Source: Bin5 sp022821545
GTDB lineage: Bacteria > Chloroflexota > Anaerolineae > Caldilineales > Caldilineaceae
Assembly (NCBI GenBank): GCA_963664085.2
Contig: CAXXLO010000002.1
Coordinates: 1,736,001-1,800,000, forward strand
Direction: 5' to 3'
Length of the DNA stretch: 64,000 nucleotides
Part shown: piece after piece, positions 15,899 through 24,026 of the stretch
Numbering within the stretch: position 1 is the first letter of the stretch
Layout: each line of letters begins with the position of its first letter
The notes under the pieces: generated by a model
Told to the model about the DNA's origin: nothing
What the model saw: only the letters and a program-made list of their open reading frames with translations
The model's database searches: none
Position numbers and translations under genes: made by a program

Positions 15899-16067
15899 TT
15901 AGGAGAACAGGTGGCTGACGATGCCGTTTGAGATGCGCTTCATCAGTTCGTCGGCGACGAGGGTGCCTACGTTGGCGTTTGGGTAGTCACCGGCGACTCA
16001 TTTACGCATGTTGTTGATCAGCTCGCGATTGCCTTCCGGCATTTTGTCCACGTCGAAGGCGGCGTTG
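15899..16067 (-). pseudogene. C-terminal remnant of an unidentified protein with in-frame stop
   Basis: Reading the minus strand from the array edge gives NAAFDVDKMPEGNRELINNM-RK, then TGA, then in the same frame VAGDYPNANVGTLVADELMK and RISNGIVSHLFS before a TAA at 15899. The sequence is clearly protein-like on both sides of the stop. The upstream part of the gene is replaced by CRISPR repeat 1. I do not recognise the family. It is probably a decayed gene cut when the array or neighbouring island was rearranged. Confidence 0.5.
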
Positions 16068-17243
16068 GTTTCAATCCCCTCACGAGGATTCGTTCTTCTC
16101 TGACGGAGAACGAATTCTTGCAAGAAGTAGATCAGAACAGTGTTTCAATCCCCTCACGAGGATTCGTTCTTCTCTGACGCGAGATACACGGCGCGGCTTG
16201 GCAAATGCAGGACATTTGGTTTCAATCCCCTCACGAGGATTCGTTCTTCTCTGACCCAGCACGCACGGCTACAGGGGCGCGCCTGTAAACATGGTTTCAA
16301 TCCCCTCACGAGGATTCGTTCTTCTCTGACGAGCCAAAAGAGAATGTGAACTGGTTGGTGGAGATGGGGTTTCAATCCCCTCACGAGGATTCGTTCTTCT
16401 CTGACTCAGGTCATTTCCCATCAGCCTGTTGGCAAAGGCCGATGCGTTTCAATCCCCTCACGAGGATTCGTTCTTCTCTGACACGCATGAGGACGACATT
16501 CCCACCGATTGGAGGTGGACATGTTTCAATCCCCTTACGAGGATTCGTTCTTCTCTGACTCAGAGATTCACGTATTGCGTTCTTTGGACGTATATAAAGT
16601 TTCAATCCCCTTACGAGGATTCGTTCTTCTCTGACACCATCAACACGAATGACACTGGGATAAGTTCGGTTTGTTTCAATCCCCTTACGAGGATTCGTTC
16701 TTCTCTGACAGACCACCAAACGGAGGGAACAGTGACCACGCGATTTGTGTTTCAATCCCCTTACGAGGATTCGTTCTTCTCTGACACAAATTGAACGATT
16801 TGGCATGGTCTGAATTGGGCGATATGGGTTTCAATCCCCTTACGAGGATTCGTTCTTCTCTGACATAGACGAATATCCGCCGGGCGCGGCTATCACTGGT
16901 CTGCGTTTCAATCCCCTTACGAGGATTCGTTCTTCTCTGACACACTTCCCGCTGGCACGAAGTTCAAGACGTACAAGAGAGTTTCAATCCCCTTACGAGG
17001 ATTCGTTCTTCTCTGACGAACGTTTGGTTGACTGGGAAAAGATTTGCAATCCATGTTTCAATCCCCTTACGAGGATTCGTTCTTCTCTGACAGAAGCTTG
17101 AGGAAGCTGGTGAGAAGCGAGTGCCGAGGCGTTTCAATCCCCTTACGAGGATTCGTTCTTCTCTGACTCAAACAGGCCCAGCACTACGCCCGCCAACTCT
17201 CACTTCGTTTCAATCCCCTTACGAGGATTCGTTCTTCTCTGAC
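16068..17243 (-). CRISPR. CRISPR array, 16 repeats and 15 spacers, type III-B locus
   Basis: Sixteen 37-bp repeats start at 16068, 16142, 16219, 16294, 16369, 16446, 16523, 16599, 16673, 16749, 16828, 16905, 16981, 17055, 17131 and 17207. Spacers are 36-42 bp. On the plus strand each repeat reads GTTTCAATCCCC, then TCACGAGG or TTACGAGG, then ATTCGTTCTTCTCTGAC. On the minus strand the repeat ends in ATTGAAAC, the usual 5' handle of Cas6-processed crRNAs. Transcription is therefore leftward, in line with the cas operon, with the leader beside cas2. Repeats 1-6 carry the C variant and 7-16 the T variant. The C variant restores a CCTC/GAGG pairing in the hairpin. Confidence 0.97.
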
Positions 17244-17438
17244 CGCTCAATTTTTGTGGGACGCTGGACGATAGACAGGTAGTTTATACCAGATCCTGTC
17301 GCTCGTCTGGCCCTATGCCGAACGCGATTTTCTACCATTCCTGCACCTGTTTCCCTAACACGTGCCTGATCTGCGAACACCCCCAGCCAGACATGCCTTC
17401 CAGAGGATAGTCAGAGGAGGGGTGATCGCTAAACCCGT
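17244..17438 (-). promoter_or_regulatory. Putative CRISPR leader
   Basis: 195 bases between the newest repeat and the corrected end of cas2. Given the leftward transcription of the array, this is where the leader and its promoter should lie. An AT-rich patch with GTTTATACC is near 17279, but I cannot fix a promoter. A separate promoter here would be useful because cas2 is broken upstream. Confidence 0.5.
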
Positions 17439-17718
17439 TCAGATGATGCGCAGGCCGGGCTCTTCGATGGGCGCGGCACAGCCCAGAAAGAGGATGTTTT
17501 CCCGGCAGTTATCGCATAGACGGTAGAGGCGGACGCTGTCTTCGTCCGGACTTATGATCTTTCCCAGCCGCTCCTGGAGTCGCGTCCAGTTGCGCGGGGG
17601 TCAGATAACATTCGAAGACGGACAGTTGCACGCGCTCACCGCCGAAGTCCTGCAGCGCCTGCGCGATTCTACCACGCCGCCGGTCTTCGGGCACATCGTA
17701 ACTTACGACGACCAACAC
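17439..17718 (-). pseudogene. cas2: cas2 with a +1 frameshift
   Basis: From the GTG at 17718 the frame reads VLVVVSYDVPEDRRRGRIAQ and ERVQLSVFECYLTPAQLDA, a typical Cas2 ferredoxin-like N-terminus with the catalytic-type Asp8. After residue ~46 it goes out of frame and would stop at 17509. Skipping one base near 17581 restores LQERLGKIISPDEDSVRLYR and then CDNCRENILFLGCAAP, ending IIEEPGLRII-like at the TGA 17439-17441. That gives a normal ~92-residue Cas2. An AGGAGG site overlaps the cas1 stop. Either the gene is disrupted or the assembly has one extra base. Confidence 0.85.
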
Positions 17719-17729
17719 GAGGACGCCTC

Positions 17730-18761
17730 CTAACGGATCAGAAATGGGCGGTACGGCCCCTCTTCGGCGCCGGTTACAATCCGACTCAGATGATAGACCT
17801 GCTGCAGAAACAGGCGCCGGTAGGTTGTACGCTGCCCTGTATGCACGTTCTTGAACTCCTGGTCGAAACGCGTTTCCATCTCGCGTATGAAGAGACGTAT
17901 GCCGGCGTCGGTCAACACCAGGGGGCGTTCACGGTCGTCCCCGGGCGCGAAGTGATCGGGGGTGAGGATTCCGTTGTTGAGGCAGCGCAAAACGACCGAG
18001 TCCACGATCACCGGGCGAAACTCCTCCACCAGGTCTAGGGGAAGGCTGGGCCGGTTGTAGTTGAGCTGATGGAGGAAGCCGACGTAGGGATCCAGCCCGG
18101 CGGTGAGCACCGCGCCCCAGACGTTCTGCGTCAGCAATGTATAGCCAAAGCTCAGCAGGACGTTGACCGGGTCGGGCGGAGGCCGGCGGATGCGCCTTTC
18201 AAAACGCCAGGGCGGTTTCAGCAGCTCCTTCCAAACGCGGAAGTATGCGGCCGTGCCCCGTCCCTCCACCCCGGAAAGACTGTTGATCGTCTGGCAGGCG
18301 TCTACGCGCTGGAGCATGGCGCCGACGCCGTCCACGGCGCGCGTCAAGGCGGTTGCTTCCCAGTGGTTGGACGTGGAAGCGGCGCGGCGGGCGTACCGCT
18401 GCAGAATGACCCGCAGGTTGTGCAGTTTGCCGGTCACGAACTGGCGGGCCGTGCGGAGGGCAAAGTCCGGTTCCTGGCTGCGCTGCAGTTGGGCCACGCG
18501 CAGCGCGCCGTTTCCGTTCTGCTCGCCGATCAGACGGCCGTAGAACCGGCCCGTGCGGCTCAGCAACACGACTTCGATTCCTTCCCGCAACAGCAGCTGC
18601 AGGGCAGGGGTGGTGATCGACACATTGCCGAAGACGATCACCTGGCTCACCTGCACCAGCGCCACCTGCGCGACGACGGCATCATCCTGTACAACGCTCA
18701 GCCGCCGGCCCCGTTTGGTCAGCCTGCTGCCCTGGTCCACCAGGTAGAGAGGATGGCGCAT
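17730..18761 (-). CDS. cas1: CRISPR-associated endonuclease Cas1
   Basis: 343 residues, normal for Cas1. The N-terminal beta domain starts MRHPLYLVDQGSRLTKRGRR and includes VIVFGNVSITTPALQLLLRE. The helical domain has the metal-binding Glu in LSGVEGRGTAAYF, a His in GFLHQLNYNRPSLPLDL and acidic residues in VEEFRPVIVDSV. Cas1 integrates spacers as a complex with Cas2. The Cas2 gene directly downstream is frameshifted, so adaptation may be dead unless Cas2 is supplied in trans. The gene is GC-rich like the chromosome, unlike the cmr genes. Confidence 0.96.
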   Translation of the reverse strand: MRHPLYLVDQGSRLTKRGRRLSVVQDDAVVAQVALVQVSQVIVFGNVSITTPALQLLLREGIEVVLLSRTGRFYGRLIGEQNGNGALRVAQLQRSQEPDFALRTARQFVTGKLHNLRVILQRYARRAASTSNHWEATALTRAVDGVGAMLQRVDACQTINSLSGVEGRGTAAYFRVWKELLKPPWRFERRIRRPPPDPVNVLLSFGYTLLTQNVWGAVLTAGLDPYVGFLHQLNYNRPSLPLDLVEEFRPVIVDSVVLRCLNNGILTPDHFAPGDDRERPLVLTDAGIRLFIREMETRFDQEFKNVHTGQRTTYRRLFLQQVYHLSRIVTGAEEGPYRPFLIR

Positions 18762-18770
18762 AGGATCACC

Positions 18771-19592
18771 TCAGTCGGTTTCGAGCCGCCTGGCCTGGCC
18801 CATTCCGGTTGCCGTCTGCACGCCGACGCCGCTGTAGCGGGCAAACTCCGCGAGCATCTGCATGGTGGCTAGCCAGTAGCGGTCGCCGCCCAGGGCGCGG
18901 TAGGTGGCGGTGCCCACCCCGCCTATGCGCAGCGCGCCGTTCTTCTGCACGACCGGCCGGCTCTGCAGGCGGTAGCGCGACAACGCCAGCATCTCTGCGG
19001 CGAAGCGGCGCATTTCCGGGCTGAGCGCGAGGGGACTGAATCTGTTCCAGCGTTCGACCAGGCTGCCGAAGACCAGGTCCGGCAAGGGCAGGGGCATCTG
19101 GCGGCCAGCCTGTTTGAAGGCGGTGGGGCTGGCGAACTGCATGGTCACCTGTCTGGGGATCGAGTCGCCGCCGGGCAACATCTGACGCGCGGCCAGGGTC
19201 TCATAGGCGGTGGAGCCGGCCCAGCCGTGCTCGGCCCCGTTCGCGGTTGCGCCGGTCACGCGCAGGGGATGGCGGACGATTTCGATTGCGGCGGGCGGGT
19301 TCTCGACCAGCGCCTCCAGAAGCGCCTGGCTCGCGTTTTGCGTCAGGCCGGTCACGCGCAGGTAGTAGGGCGTAGCGGCTTCAAGGCGCGTGCCCTCGCG
19401 GTTGCTGCGGCCGTTGAGGATATCGGAGCAGGTCAGTGGTTTGGGGCCGTCGCTGTCGTGAATGGCTGCGACCAGGCTCGGGGCGACGCTGCGCAGACGC
19501 TGCAAGATGGCTGCATAGTGGGCGCGTCCGACGTTGCGCGGGAGCAGCGTTTCAGCATCGGTTTCGACTGTGATGACGATGGAAACCAACAT
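18771..19592 (-). CDS. cas6: CRISPR endoribonuclease Cas6
   Basis: 273 residues. This is a RAMP protein with a double ferredoxin-like layout and the C-terminal Gly-rich loop GVGVQTATGMGQARRL typical of Cas6. The N-terminal segment NVGRAHYAAILQRLRSVAP contains His25, a possible catalytic residue. Cas6 would cut within the repeat eight bases before its end, leaving the AUUGAAAC handle seen in this array. It is nine bases before cas1 and nine after the csx15-like gene, so it is part of the same transcript. Confidence 0.9.
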   Translation of the reverse strand: MLVSIVITVETDAETLLPRNVGRAHYAAILQRLRSVAPSLVAAIHDSDGPKPLTCSDILNGRSNREGTRLEAATPYYLRVTGLTQNASQALLEALVENPPAAIEIVRHPLRVTGATANGAEHGWAGSTAYETLAARQMLPGGDSIPRQVTMQFASPTAFKQAGRQMPLPLPDLVFGSLVERWNRFSPLALSPEMRRFAAEMLALSRYRLQSRPVVQKNGALRIGGVGTATYRALGGDRYWLATMQMLAEFARYSGVGVQTATGMGQARRLETD

Positions 19593-19601
19593 TAGCTTTA
19601 G

Positions 19602-19889
19602 TTAGCCGCCGGCGGTTCTGGAGGCGCGGGCGGCTGCGCGCAGGGCTTGCAGGTCCAGGATTTCGGCTATTTCAAAGCGGCGGGGGATGGATCCCTCGAC
19701 CGGCCGCGTGCGCACAACGTGGGGAAAGTAGCCCATGCGTCCGTGCAGGTCCGCCAGCAGCGCGCCGGCGATAAAGTTCAGAGCGGGAAGGACGACCAGA
19801 ATCGGTTCGGTCTGCCACTGCTGCGCGGTAAGTTCGACCTCATCGAGCAGCGCGGCCAGCTGCGGTTCGAACGGCTGTCTGTTCGTCAA
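19602..19889 (-). pseudogene. Csx15-like ring-nuclease-family protein, N-terminally truncated
   Basis: From a TTG at 19889 the 95-residue product reads RQPFEPQLAALLDEVEL, LTAQQWQTEPILVVLPALNF, ALLADLHGRMGYFPHVVRTR and RRFEIAEILDLQALRAAARA. I match this to the C-terminal three quarters of Csx15, recently grouped with ring nucleases that degrade cyclic oligoadenylates. From memory the family is about 125-130 residues and begins with a strand plus an NFSHPLT-like motif. That part is missing here, and upstream in-frame codons do not supply it. The family assignment is recalled, not searched. Confidence 0.55.
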
Positions 19890-21367
19890 AGTGGGGCATG
19901 GCGTTGATGGTGCGCAGGATGGATTGCGCGGCGATGGCTTCGAGTTGCGTCTGTTGTTCCAATCGTCCTGGTCAAACGGTCGAACTCCTGATATTCGTCT
20001 TCCGAAATTGGCACAGTTCCGTGAGCCAGGATTGACCTGTTACGCATCTCAAGCAATTTGTCATCGTGCATGCGTCCATAGTTGCCTGCGACCCGTCTAT
20101 GAAGGGGGTTGTTACTAAGCTTCAGCAAAGTCATCTGATCTCTGAGTCCCAGAGATCTACCCGTAGGAAAAGCATATCCTGTCTCTTTTTCGAAGGCATC
20201 TTCCACCTTCTTCGGATCACCTAGAATTTTCTCAAAGAAGTGAAGGTTGGGATTTCTGAGATTATCTATTCCACAATCCCGATCAAGACAAATAGAGGCA
20301 CTCATCTCAAGGCATCGGTAGAGGCGGGCTATCGCATCATCATACTTGCCGGCGCGAGCTCGTCGTTGTGACGACGCGTAAATGTCAACCAGACGGAATC
20401 TGTCATTGATGCTGCGCTGGCCGCCTGTCCAACTGGTTTCAATTTCTGCCAAGAAGCGAACGTTGTCTGTAATCTCCGAGTCATCCGCAAAGTTCAAACC
20501 GAAACGCGCCATCTTGTCCTGAACTGCACGTAGCATCTCCGCAGTCTTGCGGCTCGGGTCATCTTCCAGGCGGCTATGGGCAAATGAATCCCAATTACTG
20601 TAGACTCGAATAAATTCCTGGAGAATGTCCAGTTTGCCTAACGTCGGAAGGTCTCTTATGCCTTCACGCATGTTGTCACATAGCGCATCGGCAGCGTCAT
20701 AATCACCGGACCGGAAAAGATTTTGTATGCTGCGGAGTTCAGTGGAGCCGAAATGCACAAAGGGGTTATCCAGTGTGATGAGTTCGGCGCTGAAGGGCTT
20801 GACAATTCCTCTGACCTCTTTGCCCAGTTGATATACGACCGGCACTCTGTGCCAGAATGCCGCGGAGGCCAAAGAGAGCCCCATAACCTTAACCCCGCCG
20901 GAACTGTCCACCAGAAAACTGCCATTCGGATTCTCTGTAAGGATGTTGCGGAGGTGATCGTAATTTTCGGGCGCATCGGTCAAACTGAGTGAACGCAGGA
21001 TGATACGCTCATCAGGGTTCGGCCATAGGTCCCGGACCACGCGATCATCCCGAATTTCCTCTGCGGCCCGCTGCGACTCAGTACTGTGGAGAAGATAGAG
21101 CTTGATTGGACGTACGATCAGAGTCGTCAGGATTACCGGTAGCGGGCGGAAGCCTACAGAGCAGATCAGAATCCTTCCCTTTAGTTCGGGATCGACCAAC
21201 TGCTCAGGGTTATGCGACACCAGACGCTTCTCGATCTCCTCTACATCTCTGGCGGTTCTTATCAGTCGTTCTCGATCAGTCTCATCATCTGCAAACAGAC
21301 GAAAGACCTCAGTCAGCCTACTGATTTCTGATTTGCTCGTTTGTTCCCGCAGCCATTCAGGAATCAT
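19886..21367 (-). CDS. CARF-HEPN effector RNase, TIGR02710-like, with frameshifted C-terminus
   Basis: 493 residues. The CARF-like domain runs from about residue 65, with RILICSVGFRPLPVILTTLI, SFLVDSSGGVKVMGLSLASA and FWHRVPVVYQLGKEVRG. The C-terminal helical domain carries MRNRSILAHGTVP, in which Arg444 and His449 form the HEPN R-x4-H motif. Such proteins bind cyclic oligoadenylate made by Cas10 and cut RNA. After about residue 470 the sequence looks out of frame. Skipping one base near 19962 gives LEQQTQLEAIAAQSILRTIN and then AMPHF, a far more natural helical end. The HEPN motif lies before the shift. Confidence 0.75.
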   Translation of the reverse strand: MIPEWLREQTSKSEISRLTEVFRLFADDETDRERLIRTARDVEEIEKRLVSHNPEQLVDPELKGRILICSVGFRPLPVILTTLIVRPIKLYLLHSTESQRAAEEIRDDRVVRDLWPNPDERIILRSLSLTDAPENYDHLRNILTENPNGSFLVDSSGGVKVMGLSLASAAFWHRVPVVYQLGKEVRGIVKPFSAELITLDNPFVHFGSTELRSIQNLFRSGDYDAADALCDNMREGIRDLPTLGKLDILQEFIRVYSNWDSFAHSRLEDDPSRKTAEMLRAVQDKMARFGLNFADDSEITDNVRFLAEIETSWTGGQRSINDRFRLVDIYASSQRRARAGKYDDAIARLYRCLEMSASICLDRDCGIDNLRNPNLHFFEKILGDPKKVEDAFEKETGYAFPTGRSLGLRDQMTLLKLSNNPLHRRVAGNYGRMHDDKLLEMRNRSILAHGTVPISEDEYQEFDRLTRTIGTTDATRSHRRAIHPAHHQRHAPL

Positions 21368-21584
21368 GTCTTCTCTCTTTCATCTCGACCAGGCACCAGC
21401 CAAAAGGCGCGGCGGACGTTTCTACCGGGCGTCCCTGGCGGTCGCTGCTAATCTGGACGACCACGCGTCTACTCTTGGGGATGAGGTCGCCTGGCTGGCG
21501 GCGGCCGCGGGCGAGGCGGAAGTCATGATGGACAGAGCGACCTTCGCTCTTTATGTGAAGTATTGAAGTTTGAATTTTTTGAAT
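21368..21584. other. Gap inside the cmr/CARF operon
   Basis: 217 bases separate the CARF-HEPN start from the cmr6 stop, a large gap in an operon whose other joints overlap or lie within a few bases. The gap is GC-rich compared with cmr6. It contains an open frame on the plus strand (21366-21566, 66 codons) rich in Ala that I cannot link to any family. It may be a scrap of another gene in inverted orientation. Confidence 0.4.
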
Positions 21585-22670
21585 TCAGCTTTCGCCTAGG
21601 ATCGACTTAACCTTTTGCACTTTCGCGCGTTGCTTTTTGGAACCACCACTCCATTTGTTGATGCGTTGCCAATACTCTTTCAAAGCTTGCGCTATCATCC
21701 GTTGCTCATCTCCCTGGAGCGATTGAAGTTCCGCGGTGTAGATGTGCGTCGCGCGTGCTTCATCCTCCTGACTGGCAGTGAGACAATTCAGTTCTTCAGC
21801 AAGCCGTTCCAAGGGAGAAAGAGCTGCCCGGCGCGCGGCCTCTCGTTTTCTTTCAAATTCTTCCTGTTTGGCTTGCTGCTGGCGTTTGAACTCACCAATG
21901 ATGTTATCAGTCTGGTCTTTAAAATCGCGGAAATAGCCGTAGCCCACCGCTGTTTTCGCGCCAATGCCTTTCATTTCCAATGCTCTTTCAAGTCTTTCCT
22001 TGAGTCTATCGAGCAGTCCCGGAGTACGCGTCAGGAAAACGAATCGAAAGCTGGTCCGTTCTACGGTCAGAAAGTTGATAGGCACTGGATTTTGACCATC
22101 TGTTGGTGGTTTGCCGCCAATGTAATATTCAGGATAATGCGGATTCATAATGTCCTTTGCGAAACGGACTGCATCGGGATAGGCGTCGAGGAATTGCACT
22201 TTCCCACGCTGTTTCTGGCTGCCAAAAAGGGCAAGGAAACTTTCATCACACAGAGCTTTGTCTTCATCATTGCCGTAATTCTCTTGCAGCCACCAATGCC
22301 GCAACACACCCTTCACGGCCGTTCCGGGGATATAAGGGATGCCGTAGACATGATGGAGCGTCATGTTGGTTTCCTGAACATGATCACTGCCGAGGCCAAC
22401 GATCAGCCGCCAATCAACGGTTGCATCAACGCAGTAAAGTTCGAGGTCGCTTCTGACAAATAGCAGGAGTTGCTGTTTTTGCCGCTCTCTCAACTGCACG
22501 ATCAGTTTTTGAGACGATTCTTCAAGTGCAGGGGTGGAATTCGGAAAGTTGACTTTGTACTTCGCGCCATCACGAGTAATCTGCAGGAAATGTCGGTAGC
22601 ATAGAGCGAAGTTATCAGCCTGATTGGATCGCACCAATTGCGCCGTATCGGTTGGATGGTAGTTAGTCAT
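21585..22670 (-). CDS. cmr6: Type III-B RAMP protein Cmr6
   Basis: 361 residues. The RAMP core shows LRHWWLQENYGN, YGIPYIPGTAVKGVLRHW, FGSQKQRGKVQFLDAYPD and the Gly-rich GIGAKTAVGYGYF. It fits Cmr6, the cap-proximal Cas7-like subunit. The C-terminal ~110 residues are an extra charged coiled-coil-like extension (EFKRQQQAKQEEFERKREA). ATG 22670 is chosen over a start five codons upstream because it overlaps the cmr5 stop by eight bases, as expected in this tightly packed operon. Confidence 0.93.
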   Translation of the reverse strand: MTNYHPTDTAQLVRSNQADNFALCYRHFLQITRDGAKYKVNFPNSTPALEESSQKLIVQLRERQKQQLLLFVRSDLELYCVDATVDWRLIVGLGSDHVQETNMTLHHVYGIPYIPGTAVKGVLRHWWLQENYGNDEDKALCDESFLALFGSQKQRGKVQFLDAYPDAVRFAKDIMNPHYPEYYIGGKPPTDGQNPVPINFLTVERTSFRFVFLTRTPGLLDRLKERLERALEMKGIGAKTAVGYGYFRDFKDQTDNIIGEFKRQQQAKQEEFERKREAARRAALSPLERLAEELNCLTASQEDEARATHIYTAELQSLQGDEQRMIAQALKEYWQRINKWSGGSKKQRAKVQKVKSILGES

Positions 22671-23070
22671 TGTCCTCCTCCACATCTTTCATGAGTCCAT
22701 CCACAAACCGGCGAATCCAATTGAGCAAGGCAAGGGTTTCAACGGTGACTTGCCGATAGGTGGGCGATTCAAGTTGGATCACCTGCTTCACAAGTTCGCC
22801 CCGGGGAACCAACTGCTTGGCATCCTCGGTCTGGAGCCAGTCCCCGATTTGCTCGTACAGCTTGTCGTAACCATCATTCCGCGCCTTGCTGAATGCCAGA
22901 GCTTGGCCAAGCCCATTTGTCTTTATCTGAACGGGAAATTTCTTAGCAGCGGTTTTATACTTCTTTTTCAGGTTGTCCGATCCGTTCTCGCTGACACTGT
23001 TCACCTTAGCGAAAGCGTAGGTGGCGCGTCCCTGTTCGATTCCCTTGCGTGTTGTGAGATTTTGTGCCAT
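22663..23070 (-). CDS. cmr5: Type III-B small subunit Cmr5
   Basis: 135 residues, all helical. It begins MAQNLTTRKGIEQGRATYAF and has the family's KFPVQIKTNGLGQALAFSKA motif near residues 45-65, then the helix YRQVTVETLALLNWIRRFVD. Cmr5 forms the small-subunit filament that lines the target RNA next to Cmr4. The position between cmr4 and cmr6 is standard. The start follows the cmr4 stop by two bases. Confidence 0.95.
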   Translation of the reverse strand: MAQNLTTRKGIEQGRATYAFAKVNSVSENGSDNLKKKYKTAAKKFPVQIKTNGLGQALAFSKARNDGYDKLYEQIGDWLQTEDAKQLVPRGELVKQVIQLESPTYRQVTVETLALLNWIRRFVDGLMKDVEEDND

Positions 23071-23072
23071 CG

Positions 23073-24026
23073 TTATTCCCCTCCATTTTGATAGACGCGC
23101 GTCCGAACCAGCCCTTTGCCAACGGTCGCATTGCCGCCAATTTGGATAATACCCGGCAATCCGTCGGCAAAGAACGCCATTACTTTCTCGGCTTCGGCGC
23201 GGTTTTTTTCCGGCCCTTGACCTGCGTAGAAGATGCTTTTTTTCTCCTTTTCATCATCTTCCCCGTCAACATTCAGGAATAGCGGTGTCGTCAATGCCAG
23301 GGAGTAGAGAACTGAATCGGTGGGCAGGTATTCTTCGTACCACAAGGCGCCGCCTACAACAGTTCCGGTCTTACTGTCGATTTTGGTGCGGGCGACGACC
23401 TCGGTCGAGAGCGTCACGAAGTCGCGGAAGTCGTCATCGCTCAACACTGCGATGTCGTTTCGCATCTTTTCTCGCCAATAGTCGTAGCCAGAGTCCGGCG
23501 GAAGGATGTTGTCGGCAATCCAGTTGGCAGCAGCGCCACATTCGTTGTCGGGGTTGACAGTGAATGTGTATTCTTCAAGGACAATTTTCGTGTCCTTCAC
23601 AATGAGGCCGCTGTTAGTCGGCACCGCGCCGCTGCCAGGAAGGTTGTCAACAAACTCGATGCTGGGTTGGCAGATGGAGAGGTCATGTTTGAAACGTTCC
23701 AGAACTGCGGGGCAGGTCACCCAGGCAAAGACGCCGCGGACTGACTTGACGGGGAAAAGCAGGAGGCGCGCATCGGTAAATCCCAAGGCGCCGGCGTGCA
23801 GATCACCTTGGTCGGGGCCGAAGACAAGCCTCGTCTGCGATTTCGTACTCTCCTGCGTGTCGAAAAACTCACGAACGCTGCCTTTCAACCCGGAGGCCTC
23901 GATTTTCGGGTAGTCGGTGTGCTTCTCGCGCTGAATAGGCAGATCGACGATGCCGAGGTCGCTGCCGCTGCCGGCGTGGAGCGGAGTTTCGACGATGAGG
24001 AAGAGGGGCTTAGCTTGTTTGAACAT
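23073..24026 (-). CDS. cmr4: Type III-B backbone subunit Cmr4
   Basis: 317 residues. The N-terminal FLIVETPLHAGSGSDLGIVD followed by LPIQREKHTDYPKIEASGLK is the Cmr4 signature. Asp28 in GIVDLPIQRE is at the place of the target-RNA-cutting aspartate, with Asp23 another acidic residue in the same loop. PGIIQIGGNATVGKGLVRTR is the conserved Gly-rich end. Cmr4 is the Cas7-type backbone that cuts target RNA at six-base steps. The start overlaps the end of the CARF gene by 17 bases. Confidence 0.96.
   Translation of the reverse strand: MFKQAKPLFLIVETPLHAGSGSDLGIVDLPIQREKHTDYPKIEASGLKGSVREFFDTQESTKSQTRLVFGPDQGDLHAGALGFTDARLLLFPVKSVRGVFAWVTCPAVLERFKHDLSICQPSIEFVDNLPGSGAVPTNSGLIVKDTKIVLEEYTFTVNPDNECGAAANWIADNILPPDSGYDYWREKMRNDIAVLSDDDFRDFVTLSTEVVARTKIDSKTGTVVGGALWYEEYLPTDSVLYSLALTTPLFLNVDGEDDEKEKKSIFYAGQGPEKNRAEAEKVMAFFADGLPGIIQIGGNATVGKGLVRTRVYQNGGE

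Noticed and set aside
16080..16945. Several open frames across the CRISPR array
   Set aside because: They are translations of the repeat unit (recurring REERILVRGLK and FNPLTRIRSSLT strings), not genes.
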